Positions 57,190 through 64,000 of a DNA stretch of 64,000 bases are shown piece after piece. Source of the DNA: Williamsia sp. 1138 (GTDB taxonomy: Bacteria > Actinomycetota > Actinomycetes > Mycobacteriales > Mycobacteriaceae); the NCBI RefSeq assembly GCF_002095435.2, contig NZ_MJEJ02000052.1, positions 248,001-312,000 of the forward strand, read 5' to 3'. How positions within the stretch are numbered: position 1 is the first letter of the stretch; the number at the start of each line of letters is the position of its first letter. Under the pieces are notes generated by a model. The model was not told the DNA's origin. It did no database searches and saw nothing but the letters and a program-made list of their open reading frames with translations. The translations under genes were made by a program, and so were the position numbers.

Positions 57190-57816
57190 GTGGTGCTGCA
57201 AGACGTCCTCAACTTCGCCGGTATCGCCGTCTTCGCGTGCTCTGGCGCCCTCGTCGGGGTTCGCAAGGACTTCGACCTCTGGGGCATCCTCTCGATGGGT
57301 GCCGCAACCGGAGTCGGCGGCGGAATCGTTCGCGACCTCCTGCTCGGCATCACCCCGCCGACGTCGGTGCAGCACTGGCCGAACCTGACCATCGCAATCA
57401 TCGCCGGCCTCCTCACGTTCTTCTTCCACCCGGCGTTCAAGCGGCTCTACCCAGCGGTCCTCTTCCTCGATGCCATCGGCATGGGGGTCTTCGCGGTCTC
57501 CGGTGCACTGCTCGCGCTCGACCACGCGTCGAGTGCGATCGCAGCCGTCCTGATCGGGATCACCACTGCTGTCGGTGGTGGCGTGATCCGCGATGTGCTC
57601 GCCGGCGAGGTGCCACTGTTGCTCCGGCCGTCCGATCTCTATGCCGTTCCGGCCATGTGCGGGGCGCTGGCCGTGGTGATCGTCGACGGCGTCGGCTGGC
57701 CCGACTGGACCGGACTCGTGGTCGGTGGAGTTTTCGCCACCGGGCTACGCCTTGCGAGTCTGCAGTGGAACTGGAAGCTGCCGACCGCGCCGCAGCGGGC
57801 GCTCGGTCGGCGGTAG
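57190..57816 (+). CDS. TRIC-type (UPF0126/YadS) membrane channel protein
   Basis: A ~208-residue protein with seven helices built as two TRIC repeats: IAVFACSGALVGVRKDFDLW with GGGIVRDLLLG, and MGVFAVSGALLALDHASSAI with GGGVIRDVLAGEVPLLL. Bacterial TRIC proteins are trimeric cation channels. GTG 57190 is used because AGGGAG (57175-57180) is 9 bases upstream; ATG 57181 directly abuts the SD and is less likely. The SD is inside a long inverted repeat. Confidence 0.85.
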   Translation: MVLQDVLNFAGIAVFACSGALVGVRKDFDLWGILSMGAATGVGGGIVRDLLLGITPPTSVQHWPNLTIAIIAGLLTFFFHPAFKRLYPAVLFLDAIGMGVFAVSGALLALDHASSAIAAVLIGITTAVGGGVIRDVLAGEVPLLLRPSDLYAVPAMCGALAVVIVDGVGWPDWTGLVVGGVFATGLRLASLQWNWKLPTAPQRALGRR

Positions 57817-57836
57817 ATACGAGTGGGGGAGCCGAG

Positions 57837-58460
57837 ATGAACGTCTACGAAGCCATCGCTGCACGCCGGGACGTGCGTAACGAGTTCACGGGGAACGTCC
57901 TCTCCGAAGACCAGCTACACCGTGTCCTTTCGGCCGCCCACGCGGCCCCCAGTGTCGGCAACACCCAGCCGTGGGACTTCGTGGTCGTCCAGGATCGGGA
58001 TATTCTGCGGCGCTTCGCCGCTCATGTGGCGGAGCGACGAGAGGCCTTCGCCAGATCGTTGCCTTCTGATCGAGCCGACACCTTCAGGCCGATCGTCGTC
58101 GAAGGGATCGAGAGTTCGGGCACCGGGGTGGTGGTGACCTACGACCCGGCACGCGGCGGGCGACACATTCTCGGCCGTCACACGATCGACGAGACCGGAC
58201 GGCTGTCGGTGGGGCTGGCGATCCAGAACCTGTGGCTGGCGGCCACCGCCGAGGGTTTGGGGGTGGGATGGGTGTCGTTCTACACCGAATCGTTTCTGCA
58301 CGAGCTGATCGGCATCCCCGACGGCATCGAGGTGGTGGCCTGGCTGTGTCTGGGGCCGGTCACCGAACTCCAGGCCGTACCCGATCTCGAACGGTTCGGT
58401 TGGCGGGATCGACGCTCTTTCGACGACGTGGTGCACCGGGAGTCGTTCGGCGCGTCCTGA
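57837..58460 (+). CDS. bluB: 5,6-Dimethylbenzimidazole synthase
   Basis: A 207-residue flavin-destructase of the nitroreductase fold. It matches BluB throughout: AIAARRDVRNEFTGNVLSED, AAPSVGNTQPWDFVVVQDRD, GRHTIDETGRLSVGLAIQNL and WLAATAEGLGVGWVSFY, with ITSNPD-like IGIPDGIEVVAWLCLGPV near the end. It breaks FMNH2 to 5,6-dimethylbenzimidazole, the lower ligand of vitamin B12. GGGGGAG precedes ATG 57837. It converges with the SDR gene, 9 bases apart. Confidence 0.9.
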   Translation: MNVYEAIAARRDVRNEFTGNVLSEDQLHRVLSAAHAAPSVGNTQPWDFVVVQDRDILRRFAAHVAERREAFARSLPSDRADTFRPIVVEGIESSGTGVVVTYDPARGGRHILGRHTIDETGRLSVGLAIQNLWLAATAEGLGVGWVSFYTESFLHELIGIPDGIEVVAWLCLGPVTELQAVPDLERFGWRDRRSFDDVVHRESFGAS

Positions 58461-58469
58461 GCAACCGCG

Positions 58470-59288
58470 TCAGTTCATGCCGTTGTTGAGCGTGATGGAT
58501 TCGCCTGACTGGCAACGCCCTTCATCGGAGACCAGGAACAGCACCGCATTGGCCACATCCTGTGGTTCCAGCAGGCCCGGCCGTGGACGGCCCTGCCGGA
58601 ACATCTCTTCGACATCATCTCGGGTCGGGTTCTCCAGATCGGGCCGGATCATCCGATAGGTCGTCGGGTTGTGGATCATCTGCGTGTTCACCCCGGCGGG
58701 CAGGATTGCGTTGACGGTGATCCCGTACTGCGCGACCTCGAACGCCACCGACTTCACCAGGGCCAGGACCCCGGCTTTCGCCGCGGCATAGTGCCCGGAG
58801 TTCGTGGCGCCGGTCGGGGCAACCGACGACGAGGTGGCGACGATCCGTCCTGACCCCCGCTCGATGAGGTGCGGGAGCACCGCCCGAAACGTGTTGAAGA
58901 CGCCGGTGAGGTTCACATCGATCATCGTCTGCCAGCGCTCGGCGGACATCGTGGCGATCGGCGCCGCGCTCGCGATGCCGGCATTGGCGACGACGATGTC
59001 GATCTGCCCGAACGTCGCCACCGCCTTCTCTGCGACCCCCTGCATGGCCTCCAGTTCGCGGACGTCAGCTCGCAGGTCGAGGCATCGACGGTCCAGCGCT
59101 TCGACCTCGCGCACCGTTTGTTCGAGATCTGCCGGAGTCGGCAGGTCGTAGTCGACCTCATCGATCCGGGTCACGGCGTCGCACACGACGATGTCCGCAC
59201 CGGCGCGGGCGAGCGTCACTGCGTGTGCCCGCCCCTGTCCCCGCGCACCCCCGGTGATGATGGCGACCTTGCCATCGAGTCCAGCCAT
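58470..59288 (-). CDS. Mycofactocin-type short-chain dehydrogenase/reductase
   Basis: A 272-residue SDR. The cofactor motif is [20 protein letters not shown], followed by the acidic [18 protein letters not shown] and the catalytic HYAAAKAG. The insert after the second strand and the GQGR-H motif are typical of the mycofactocin-coupled SDR group, which keeps its nicotinamide bound. The substrate is unknown. GGAGG lies 5 bases before ATG 59288. Confidence 0.88.
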   Translation of the reverse strand: MAGLDGKVAIITGGARGQGRAHAVTLARAGADIVVCDAVTRIDEVDYDLPTPADLEQTVREVEALDRRCLDLRADVRELEAMQGVAEKAVATFGQIDIVVANAGIASAAPIATMSAERWQTMIDVNLTGVFNTFRAVLPHLIERGSGRIVATSSSVAPTGATNSGHYAAAKAGVLALVKSVAFEVAQYGITVNAILPAGVNTQMIHNPTTYRMIRPDLENPTRDDVEEMFRQGRPRPGLLEPQDVANAVLFLVSDEGRCQSGESITLNNGMN

Positions 59289-59401
59289 CCGAGCCTCCAT
59301 TCGGCGCAGTTCTACTCTCATGACGTCAGACCCGAGTTCTGCGCAGAACTCATCGTGTCGCCACCGGCTTTTGCATCTGGACACGCCGGGAACAGGGGTT
59401 C

Positions 59402-59417
59402 CTTAGCGCACTCTCAG
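59402..59417 (+). promoter_or_regulatory. Candidate MprA box upstream of mprA
   Basis: CTTAG (59402-59406) and TCTCAG (59412-59417) have half-sites TTAG and TCAG 11 bases apart, the same period as the better site in front of pepD. It lies 22 bases before the mprA ATG, consistent with autoregulation as in Mtb. Confidence 0.45.
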
Positions 59418-59439
59418 TCGTGCACGTAAGACTGTTGGC

Positions 59440-60126
59440 ATGCGCATTCTTGTTGTGGACGACGATCGTGCCGTTCGCGAGTCCCTGCGCCGGTCCCTGA
59501 CATTCAACGGGTACACGGTGACCACTGCGGGCGACGGTGTCGAAGCACTCGAAAAAATCACATCGGATCGCCCCGAGGCGGTGGTTCTCGACGTGATGAT
59601 GCCGCGGCTGGACGGGCTCGAGGTGTGCCGCCGACTGCGCAGCACTGGCGACGACCTGCCGATCCTCGTACTCACCGCTCGGGACTCGGTGTCCGAGCGG
59701 GTGGCCGGTCTCGACGCCGGGGCTGACGACTACCTCCCGAAGCCGTTTGCACTCGAGGAGTTGCTCGCCAGGTTGCGGGCGCTGATGCGTCGCGCGACGG
59801 CCGAGCCGTTGCCGGACTCGGAGGCGATGACGTTCGAGGATCTGACCATGGACCCGGTGACACGTGACGTCACCCGGGGCGAGAGGTCGATCAGCCTGAC
59901 CCGCACCGAATTCGCGCTGCTCGAGATGCTGATGGCCAACCCGCGGCGGGTGCTCACCCGCAGCCGCATCCTCGAGGAGGTGTGGGGTTACGACTTCCCG
60001 ACCTCGGGCAACGCGCTCGAGGTGTACGTGGGGTACCTCCGTCGCAAGACCGAGGCCGAAGGTGAGATCCGGTTGATCCACACCGTGCGGGGCGTGGGCT
60101 ACGTCTTGCGGGAGACCCCGCCGTAA
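59440..60126 (+). CDS. mprA: Response regulator MprA (OmpR family)
   Basis: A 228-residue response regulator. Receiver: acidic D7-D8-D9, phospho-acceptor Asp51 (VVLDVMMP), Thr79 and Lys101 (LPKPF). C-terminal OmpR winged helix: [35 protein letters not shown] and [20 protein letters not shown]. Order and distance to mprB and pepD match Mtb Rv0981-Rv0983, the envelope-stress two-component system that also controls sigE. Confidence 0.96.
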   Translation: MRILVVDDDRAVRESLRRSLTFNGYTVTTAGDGVEALEKITSDRPEAVVLDVMMPRLDGLEVCRRLRSTGDDLPILVLTARDSVSERVAGLDAGADDYLPKPFALEELLARLRALMRRATAEPLPDSEAMTFEDLTMDPVTRDVTRGERSISLTRTEFALLEMLMANPRRVLTRSRILEEVWGYDFPTSGNALEVYVGYLRRKTEAEGEIRLIHTVRGVGYVLRETPP

Positions 60127-60129
60127 ATC

Positions 60130-61644
60130 GTGAGCTTCTATCACCGTCACGCCTCTGCGCCGGCCGATCAGTCGACCGGGCCGGGCATCCTGACCCCGAG
60201 GCGCCCTACGCAACTCGACGCCGCTCCGGCGCCGAGGGAGATGCGCGCGCCCACGCCGGTCACTCGGGTCATCTCACTGCGTTGGCGCATCACCATCCTC
60301 GCCGCGACCGTGGTCGGTATCGCCGTCGCCGTGATGGCCGCTGCCGCCTTCGCGGTCGTCTACCGGGCCATGTACGCCGACGTCGATTCCCAGCTCAACA
60401 ACCGGGCCAACGGTCTGACCGCCGTGGCGCAGCTCGGCATCCTCGACGACTCACCCGAATCCCTCGTCGCCGGAACGGTCTACTCGACCGACATCTCGGT
60501 GGCCCTCGTGATGCCCGGTGGTCGCGGATTCCAGCTCGGTAGCGTGCCGTTCGGCGCGTCCGAGCAGGAGGTGGTGGACGGGAAGTCCGAGTACTCGTTG
60601 CGCACCGCCAAGAATCAGCGGGTGCTGGCGCGCAAACTCGCCGACGGCAACACCATCATCATCTCGCAGGGTCTGGCCGCCACCGACGACGTACTCCATC
60701 GATTGGCGTGGGTGCTCGGCGTGATCGGAGGTTGCGGCGTCATCCTGGCCGCGGTGGCCGGGACGACAGTCGCCCGAGCCGGTCTGCGACCGGTGGCCCG
60801 GTTGACCCGCGCCGCCGAACGGGTGGCCAGAACCGACGACCTGACGCCGATTCCCGTCATCGGCAATGACGAACTGGCAAGGCTCACCGAGAGTTTCAAC
60901 CTCATGCTGCGGGCGCTGGCCGAGTCGAGAGACCGGCAGAGCCGCCTCGTGGCCGACGCCGGACACGAGTTGCGGACCCCGCTGACGTCGCTGCGTACCA
61001 ACCTCGAATTGCTGATCGCCTCCAGCGAACCCGGCGCGCGTCCGATCCCGGAGTCCGACATGGCCGAGCTGCGCACCGATGTGATGGCGCAGATCGGGGA
61101 GTTGTCGACGCTGGTGGGCGACCTCGTCGACCTTGCCCGGGAGGACGCCCCCGAGGTCGTGTACGAAGAGATCGATCTGGCAGAAGTGGTCGACCGCAGC
61201 CTCGAGCGGGTTCGCCGGCGCCGCAGCGACGTCGACTTCTCGGTGCAGGTCAGTCCCTGGTTCGTGTTCGGTGAAAGTGCCGGACTCTCGCGGGCGGTCC
61301 TGAACGTCCTGGACAACGCCGCGAAGTGGAGCCCGCCGAATCAGCCCGTGGTGGTCCGGCTGACACAGGTCGAACCGGACAGGGCAGAACTGGCCATCGC
61401 CGACGCCGGTCCGGGTATCCCACCCGAAGATCGTCAGCTCGTCTTCGAGCGCTTCTACCGGTCCACCGCCTCGCGGTCGATGCCCGGATCGGGGCTCGGC
61501 CTCGCGATCGTGCGGCAGGTGGTGACTCGCCACGGCGGTTCGGTATGGGCCGAACAGTCCGAGTTCGGCGGCGCTCTGGTGACCATCAGCCTGCCCGGAT
61601 CGCCGACCGCAGCGGAGATCGCACCGCGCGTGGTGCAGCAGTAG
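60130..61644 (+). CDS. mprB: Sensor histidine kinase MprB
   Basis: A 504-residue membrane kinase. Helix 1 about residues 53-75 (TILAATVVGIAVAVMAAAAF), an extracytoplasmic sensor to ~190, helix 2 about 193-212 (VLGVIGGCGVILAAVAGTTV), HAMP, then HisKA with His279 in VADAGHELRTPLTSLRTNLE. The ATPase domain has ALNVLDNAAKWS (N box), IADAGPGIP (G1) and GSGLGLAIVRQVVTRHGG (G2). It starts with GTG 60130, 3 bases after the mprA stop. It senses envelope stress. Confidence 0.96.
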   Translation: MSFYHRHASAPADQSTGPGILTPRRPTQLDAAPAPREMRAPTPVTRVISLRWRITILAATVVGIAVAVMAAAAFAVVYRAMYADVDSQLNNRANGLTAVAQLGILDDSPESLVAGTVYSTDISVALVMPGGRGFQLGSVPFGASEQEVVDGKSEYSLRTAKNQRVLARKLADGNTIIISQGLAATDDVLHRLAWVLGVIGGCGVILAAVAGTTVARAGLRPVARLTRAAERVARTDDLTPIPVIGNDELARLTESFNLMLRALAESRDRQSRLVADAGHELRTPLTSLRTNLELLIASSEPGARPIPESDMAELRTDVMAQIGELSTLVGDLVDLAREDAPEVVYEEIDLAEVVDRSLERVRRRRSDVDFSVQVSPWFVFGESAGLSRAVLNVLDNAAKWSPPNQPVVVRLTQVEPDRAELAIADAGPGIPPEDRQLVFERFYRSTASRSMPGSGLGLAIVRQVVTRHGGSVWAEQSEFGGALVTISLPGSPTAAEIAPRVVQQ

Positions 61645-61740
61645 CGTCCTCCGTGGACAGGTCCGCGGTCATTCGTTGAGCCGACCTCCCTTCCACTCAT
61701 AGTTACTGGTGGGAGAATTGAGGGGTAAACCAACAGCGCT

Positions 61741-61758
61741 ATCTCAGCCCCATCTCAG
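61741..61758 (+). promoter_or_regulatory. Candidate MprA box upstream of pepD
   Basis: ATCTCAG occurs at 61741-61747 and again, exactly, at 61752-61758, a direct repeat with an 11-bp period. This is the arrangement expected of an MprA box, one helical turn apart, and it lies about 92 bases before pepD, as in the Mtb system. Confidence 0.7.
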
Positions 61759-61849
61759 GACGACACAGCAAGGTATTCATCAGTGCCGAGAAATGTTGCG
61801 GCAGCGGAGAGCGCGCAATGGTGCGCATGGCAGAAAGCAAGCGGAGGAC

Positions 61850-63484
61850 ATGGTCGGCAACAACGACAACGAGCGCGGAACCGGTGACGGCGAAGGGTTC
61901 GGTGCACAATCGGGTCAAGCGGCACAATCGGGTCAAGCGGGACAGCAGAATCCCGCGGAACAGTTCGGTAGGCACGAGGATGCTGCCGAGTCTGCGCCTC
62001 AGAACAACCCTTACGGTCGGACGTCGTCGTTCGACCCTCGTTCGGCGGGCCAGCAGCCCCCGGCCGGGGAGCCCACCACCAATCTGGGAACGCAGGGTTT
62101 CGGCTCTTCGGCCCAGACCCCGTACGGGCGCCCGTCCACCGGCCAGCAGCCCACCCCGGGTCAGGGCGGCGCGGGCCAGCCCGCATCCGGCCAGCAGCCC
62201 GGCTACGCCTACGGCGCGCAGGACCCCTACGCGGGCCGCTACGGCCAGTCCACTCCCTACTCCGGGTACGCCCAGACCACGTCCACACCGGGCACCAACT
62301 CGTTCCCCGGCGCCGGTGACAACAACCCCTACGGCGGCGGACCCCAGACCTACGCACCGGCCCAGCCGAAGGCCAAGTCGGGACGCTCCGGCGGAGCGAA
62401 GGCCGGATTGGCCGCTGCGGCAGTGGCATTGGTTCTGGTGGCCGGTGGTGTCGGTGGTGTGGTCGGCGCCAATGTGAGCGACAACGCCTCCAACTCGAGT
62501 TCCAACAGCGACAGCGTGCTCGGCGGCGACCGCAACAACACCCAGCCCGCAGCCGCTCCGGCCGGGTCGACCCAGGCCGTGGCAGACAAGGTCACGCCGT
62601 CGGTGGTCTCCATCGAGGTGCAGGGCAGCCAGGCCTCCGGTTCCGGATCCGGCATCGTGCTCACCGCGGACGGCACCATCCTGACCAACAACCACGTCGT
62701 CGCCGGCGCGGGTGGCTCGCCGAAGCTGACGGTCACCTTCAGCGACGGCAGCACTGCCGCCGCGGAAGTCGTTGGTGCTGATCAGATCTCCGACATCGCG
62801 GTCATCAAGGTCGACAAGACCGGGCTGACCCCCATCGAGGTGGGTACTTCGAACAATCTGGAGGTCGGTCAGGAAGTCATCGCCGTCGGTTCCCCGCTGG
62901 GTCTCAACGGCACCGTCACCACCGGAATCATCAGCGCACTCAACCGGCCGGTGTCCACGCGTGGCGAGGGTGACGGACAAGCGTCGGTCATCGACGCCAT
63001 CCAGACGGACGCGGCCATCAACCCGGGTAACTCCGGCGGCGCCCTGGTGAACGCCAACGGCGCGCTGATCGGGGTGAACTCGGCGATTGCCAGCCTCTCC
63101 GAGGGGCAGACCGGCGGCAGCATCGGCCTCGGCTTCGCCATCCCGATCGACCAGGCCATGCGCATCGCCAACGAGCTCGAGCAGACCGGCAAGGCCACCC
63201 AGGCGGGTCTCGGAGTGTCGGTGCGCTCGGGTGCACCGTCCGCCGACGACCCGGGTGCCCTCATCAGCGAGGTCACCAGCGGGGGCGCTGCATCCAAGGC
63301 CGGCATCCCGAACGGCGCGCTGGTCACCAAGCTCGACGATCGGGTCATCCCTTCCGGTGACGCTCTCATCGCTGCGGTGCGTTCACACGCACCCGGTGAC
63401 ACCGTGGAGATCACCTATGAGGTGAACGGCCAGGAGAAGACCGCTCAAGTCACGCTCGACACCTTGGACACCGGAGGACGTTAG
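61850..63484 (+). CDS. pepD: HtrA-like serine protease PepD
   Basis: A 544-residue membrane-anchored HtrA protease. The first ~180 residues are disordered and rich in Gly, Gln, Pro and Tyr. One helix follows (~185-207, AGLAAAAVALVLVAGGVGGV), then a trypsin-like domain with His282 (TNNHVVAG), Asp315 (SDIAVIKVD) and Ser395 (NPGNSGGAL), and one PDZ domain (~430-535). It degrades or refolds damaged envelope proteins and belongs to the MprAB regulon. ATG 61850 is 2 bases after GGAGG, so the start is uncertain; an in-frame ATG at 61793 is also possible. Confidence 0.93.
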   Translation: MVGNNDNERGTGDGEGFGAQSGQAAQSGQAGQQNPAEQFGRHEDAAESAPQNNPYGRTSSFDPRSAGQQPPAGEPTTNLGTQGFGSSAQTPYGRPSTGQQPTPGQGGAGQPASGQQPGYAYGAQDPYAGRYGQSTPYSGYAQTTSTPGTNSFPGAGDNNPYGGGPQTYAPAQPKAKSGRSGGAKAGLAAAAVALVLVAGGVGGVVGANVSDNASNSSSNSDSVLGGDRNNTQPAAAPAGSTQAVADKVTPSVVSIEVQGSQASGSGSGIVLTADGTILTNNHVVAGAGGSPKLTVTFSDGSTAAAEVVGADQISDIAVIKVDKTGLTPIEVGTSNNLEVGQEVIAVGSPLGLNGTVTTGIISALNRPVSTRGEGDGQASVIDAIQTDAAINPGNSGGALVNANGALIGVNSAIASLSEGQTGGSIGLGFAIPIDQAMRIANELEQTGKATQAGLGVSVRSGAPSADDPGALISEVTSGGAASKAGIPNGALVTKLDDRVIPSGDALIAAVRSHAPGDTVEITYEVNGQEKTAQVTLDTLDTGGR

Positions 63485-63487
63485 CCC

Positions 63488-64000
63488 GTGAAATCGCCAG
63501 ACTCTGAAAAAGCCCCTGACAGCCTCGGTGCCCGACTGAGGACCGTGACGATCACCCCGCCCGATACAGTTCCCTTCGGAGATGTCGATATCTCCGCGAT
63601 GGTGATCGGGGAGGCGGATGTTGTGGCCGCAGATGCTGCGGCCGAACAGCTCGCCGTCCGCGCCGAAGAGATCGAAGCGGAAGGACTGCGGATGAGGTCA
63701 TTGAACCTGGCTGAAGAGGATCTGGGCCGAGCCCTGGTCGTGATCGTCGACGATCGTGCGGCGCACGGTGAGGATCAGAGTCTGATCGGGCCGCTGGTGG
63801 GCGAGTTGCTCGAGGAAGCCGGTTTCCACGTCGACGCCGTCGTCGCGGTGGAGTCCGACGAGGTCGAGATCCGTAACGCCCTCAACACGGCGGTCATCGG
63901 TGGCGTCGATCTGGTGATCTCGGTCGGAGGTGTCGGTGTCGCCGGGCGTGACGTGACCCCGGAGGCGACCGCGGATCTCCTCGACCGCAAGCTGCCGGGC
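63488..64000 (+). CDS. moaB2: MoaB/MogA-family molybdopterin protein (cut by window edge)
   Basis: The first 171 residues of a molybdenum-cofactor protein of the MogA/MoaB fold. The core is recognised by RALVVIVDDRAAHGEDQSLI, PLVGELLEEAGFHVDAVVAV, VISVGGVGVAGRDVTPEATA and DLLDRKLPG. The usual TGGTG motif reads VGGVG. Before the core there is an unusual ~78-residue N-terminal stretch (from GTG 63488), acidic and Ala-rich. The gene starts 3 bases after pepD, as Rv0984 follows Rv0983 in Mtb. The C-terminus lies outside the window. Confidence 0.88.
   Translation, partial: MKSPDSEKAPDSLGARLRTVTITPPDTVPFGDVDISAMVIGEADVVAADAAAEQLAVRAEEIEAEGLRMRSLNLAEEDLGRALVVIVDDRAAHGEDQSLIGPLVGELLEEAGFHVDAVVAVESDEVEIRNALNTAVIGGVDLVISVGGVGVAGRDVTPEATADLLDRKLPG

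Overview
This window comes from a high-GC Gram-positive chromosome, most likely a Gordonia-like member of the Mycobacteriales. The evidence is GC-rich codon use, frequent GTG starts, many ATGA/GTGA stop-start overlaps, and a gene backbone that matches the Mycobacterium tuberculosis Rv0952-Rv0984 neighbourhood: sucD, a Rv0954-like antigen, perM, purN, purH, an AAA+/VWA pair (Rv0958/Rv0959), mprA-mprB-pepD and moaB2. The genus call is inference from recognised families; no database was searched.

Layout. 1-1767: the end of sucD, a nonapeptide-repeat protein and an RDD membrane protein. 1768-2215: a repeat-rich non-coding region. 2216-6076: a methionine-type ABC importer (metQ-metN-metI), a Doc-type toxin-antitoxin pair and a TetR regulator. 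6246-16669: a transporter-oxygenase island with a ribose-type ABC importer, Rieske ferredoxin, ring-hydroxylating oxygenase alpha and beta subunits, ferredoxin reductase, two alpha/beta hydrolases and a LuxR-type regulator. Two flavin-dependent LLM monooxygenases follow (16804-19296). 19376-22927 (minus strand) is a fused indolepyruvate:ferredoxin oxidoreductase, divergent from a leucine/isovalerate degradation operon at 23298-33025 (accD1, accA1, fadE19, MaoC-like hydratase, citE-like lyase, fadD35-like ligase, acetoacetyl-CoA synthetase).

33347-38607 returns to the conserved backbone (Rv0954-like protein, perM, purN, purH). 38688-41371 (minus strand) is a second methionine-type importer whose binding protein appears membrane-tethered. 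41609-53170 holds lipid and general-metabolism genes: a FATP-like acyl-CoA synthetase, TSUP permease, CaiB-type CoA-transferase, AAA+/VWA pair, fatty acid desaturase, DUF1707 protein, a degenerate serine hydrolase and an auxin-carrier-type permease. 53248-54041 is a small regulator/membrane-protein operon with palindromes over its start.

54049-57018 is a zinc-starvation locus: cysteine-free ribosomal proteins S18, S14, L33 and L28 on the minus strand, divergent from a COG0523/Mrf-like protein, L31 type B and L32, with Zur-like sites between. The window ends with a TRIC-type channel, bluB, a mycofactocin-type SDR, and the MprAB envelope-stress system with its HtrA-like protease PepD and the start of moaB. 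The most promising candidates for undescribed biology are the transporter-oxygenase island, the zinc-starvation divergon with a P-loop-deficient COG0523 protein, and several unusual regulatory inverted repeats.
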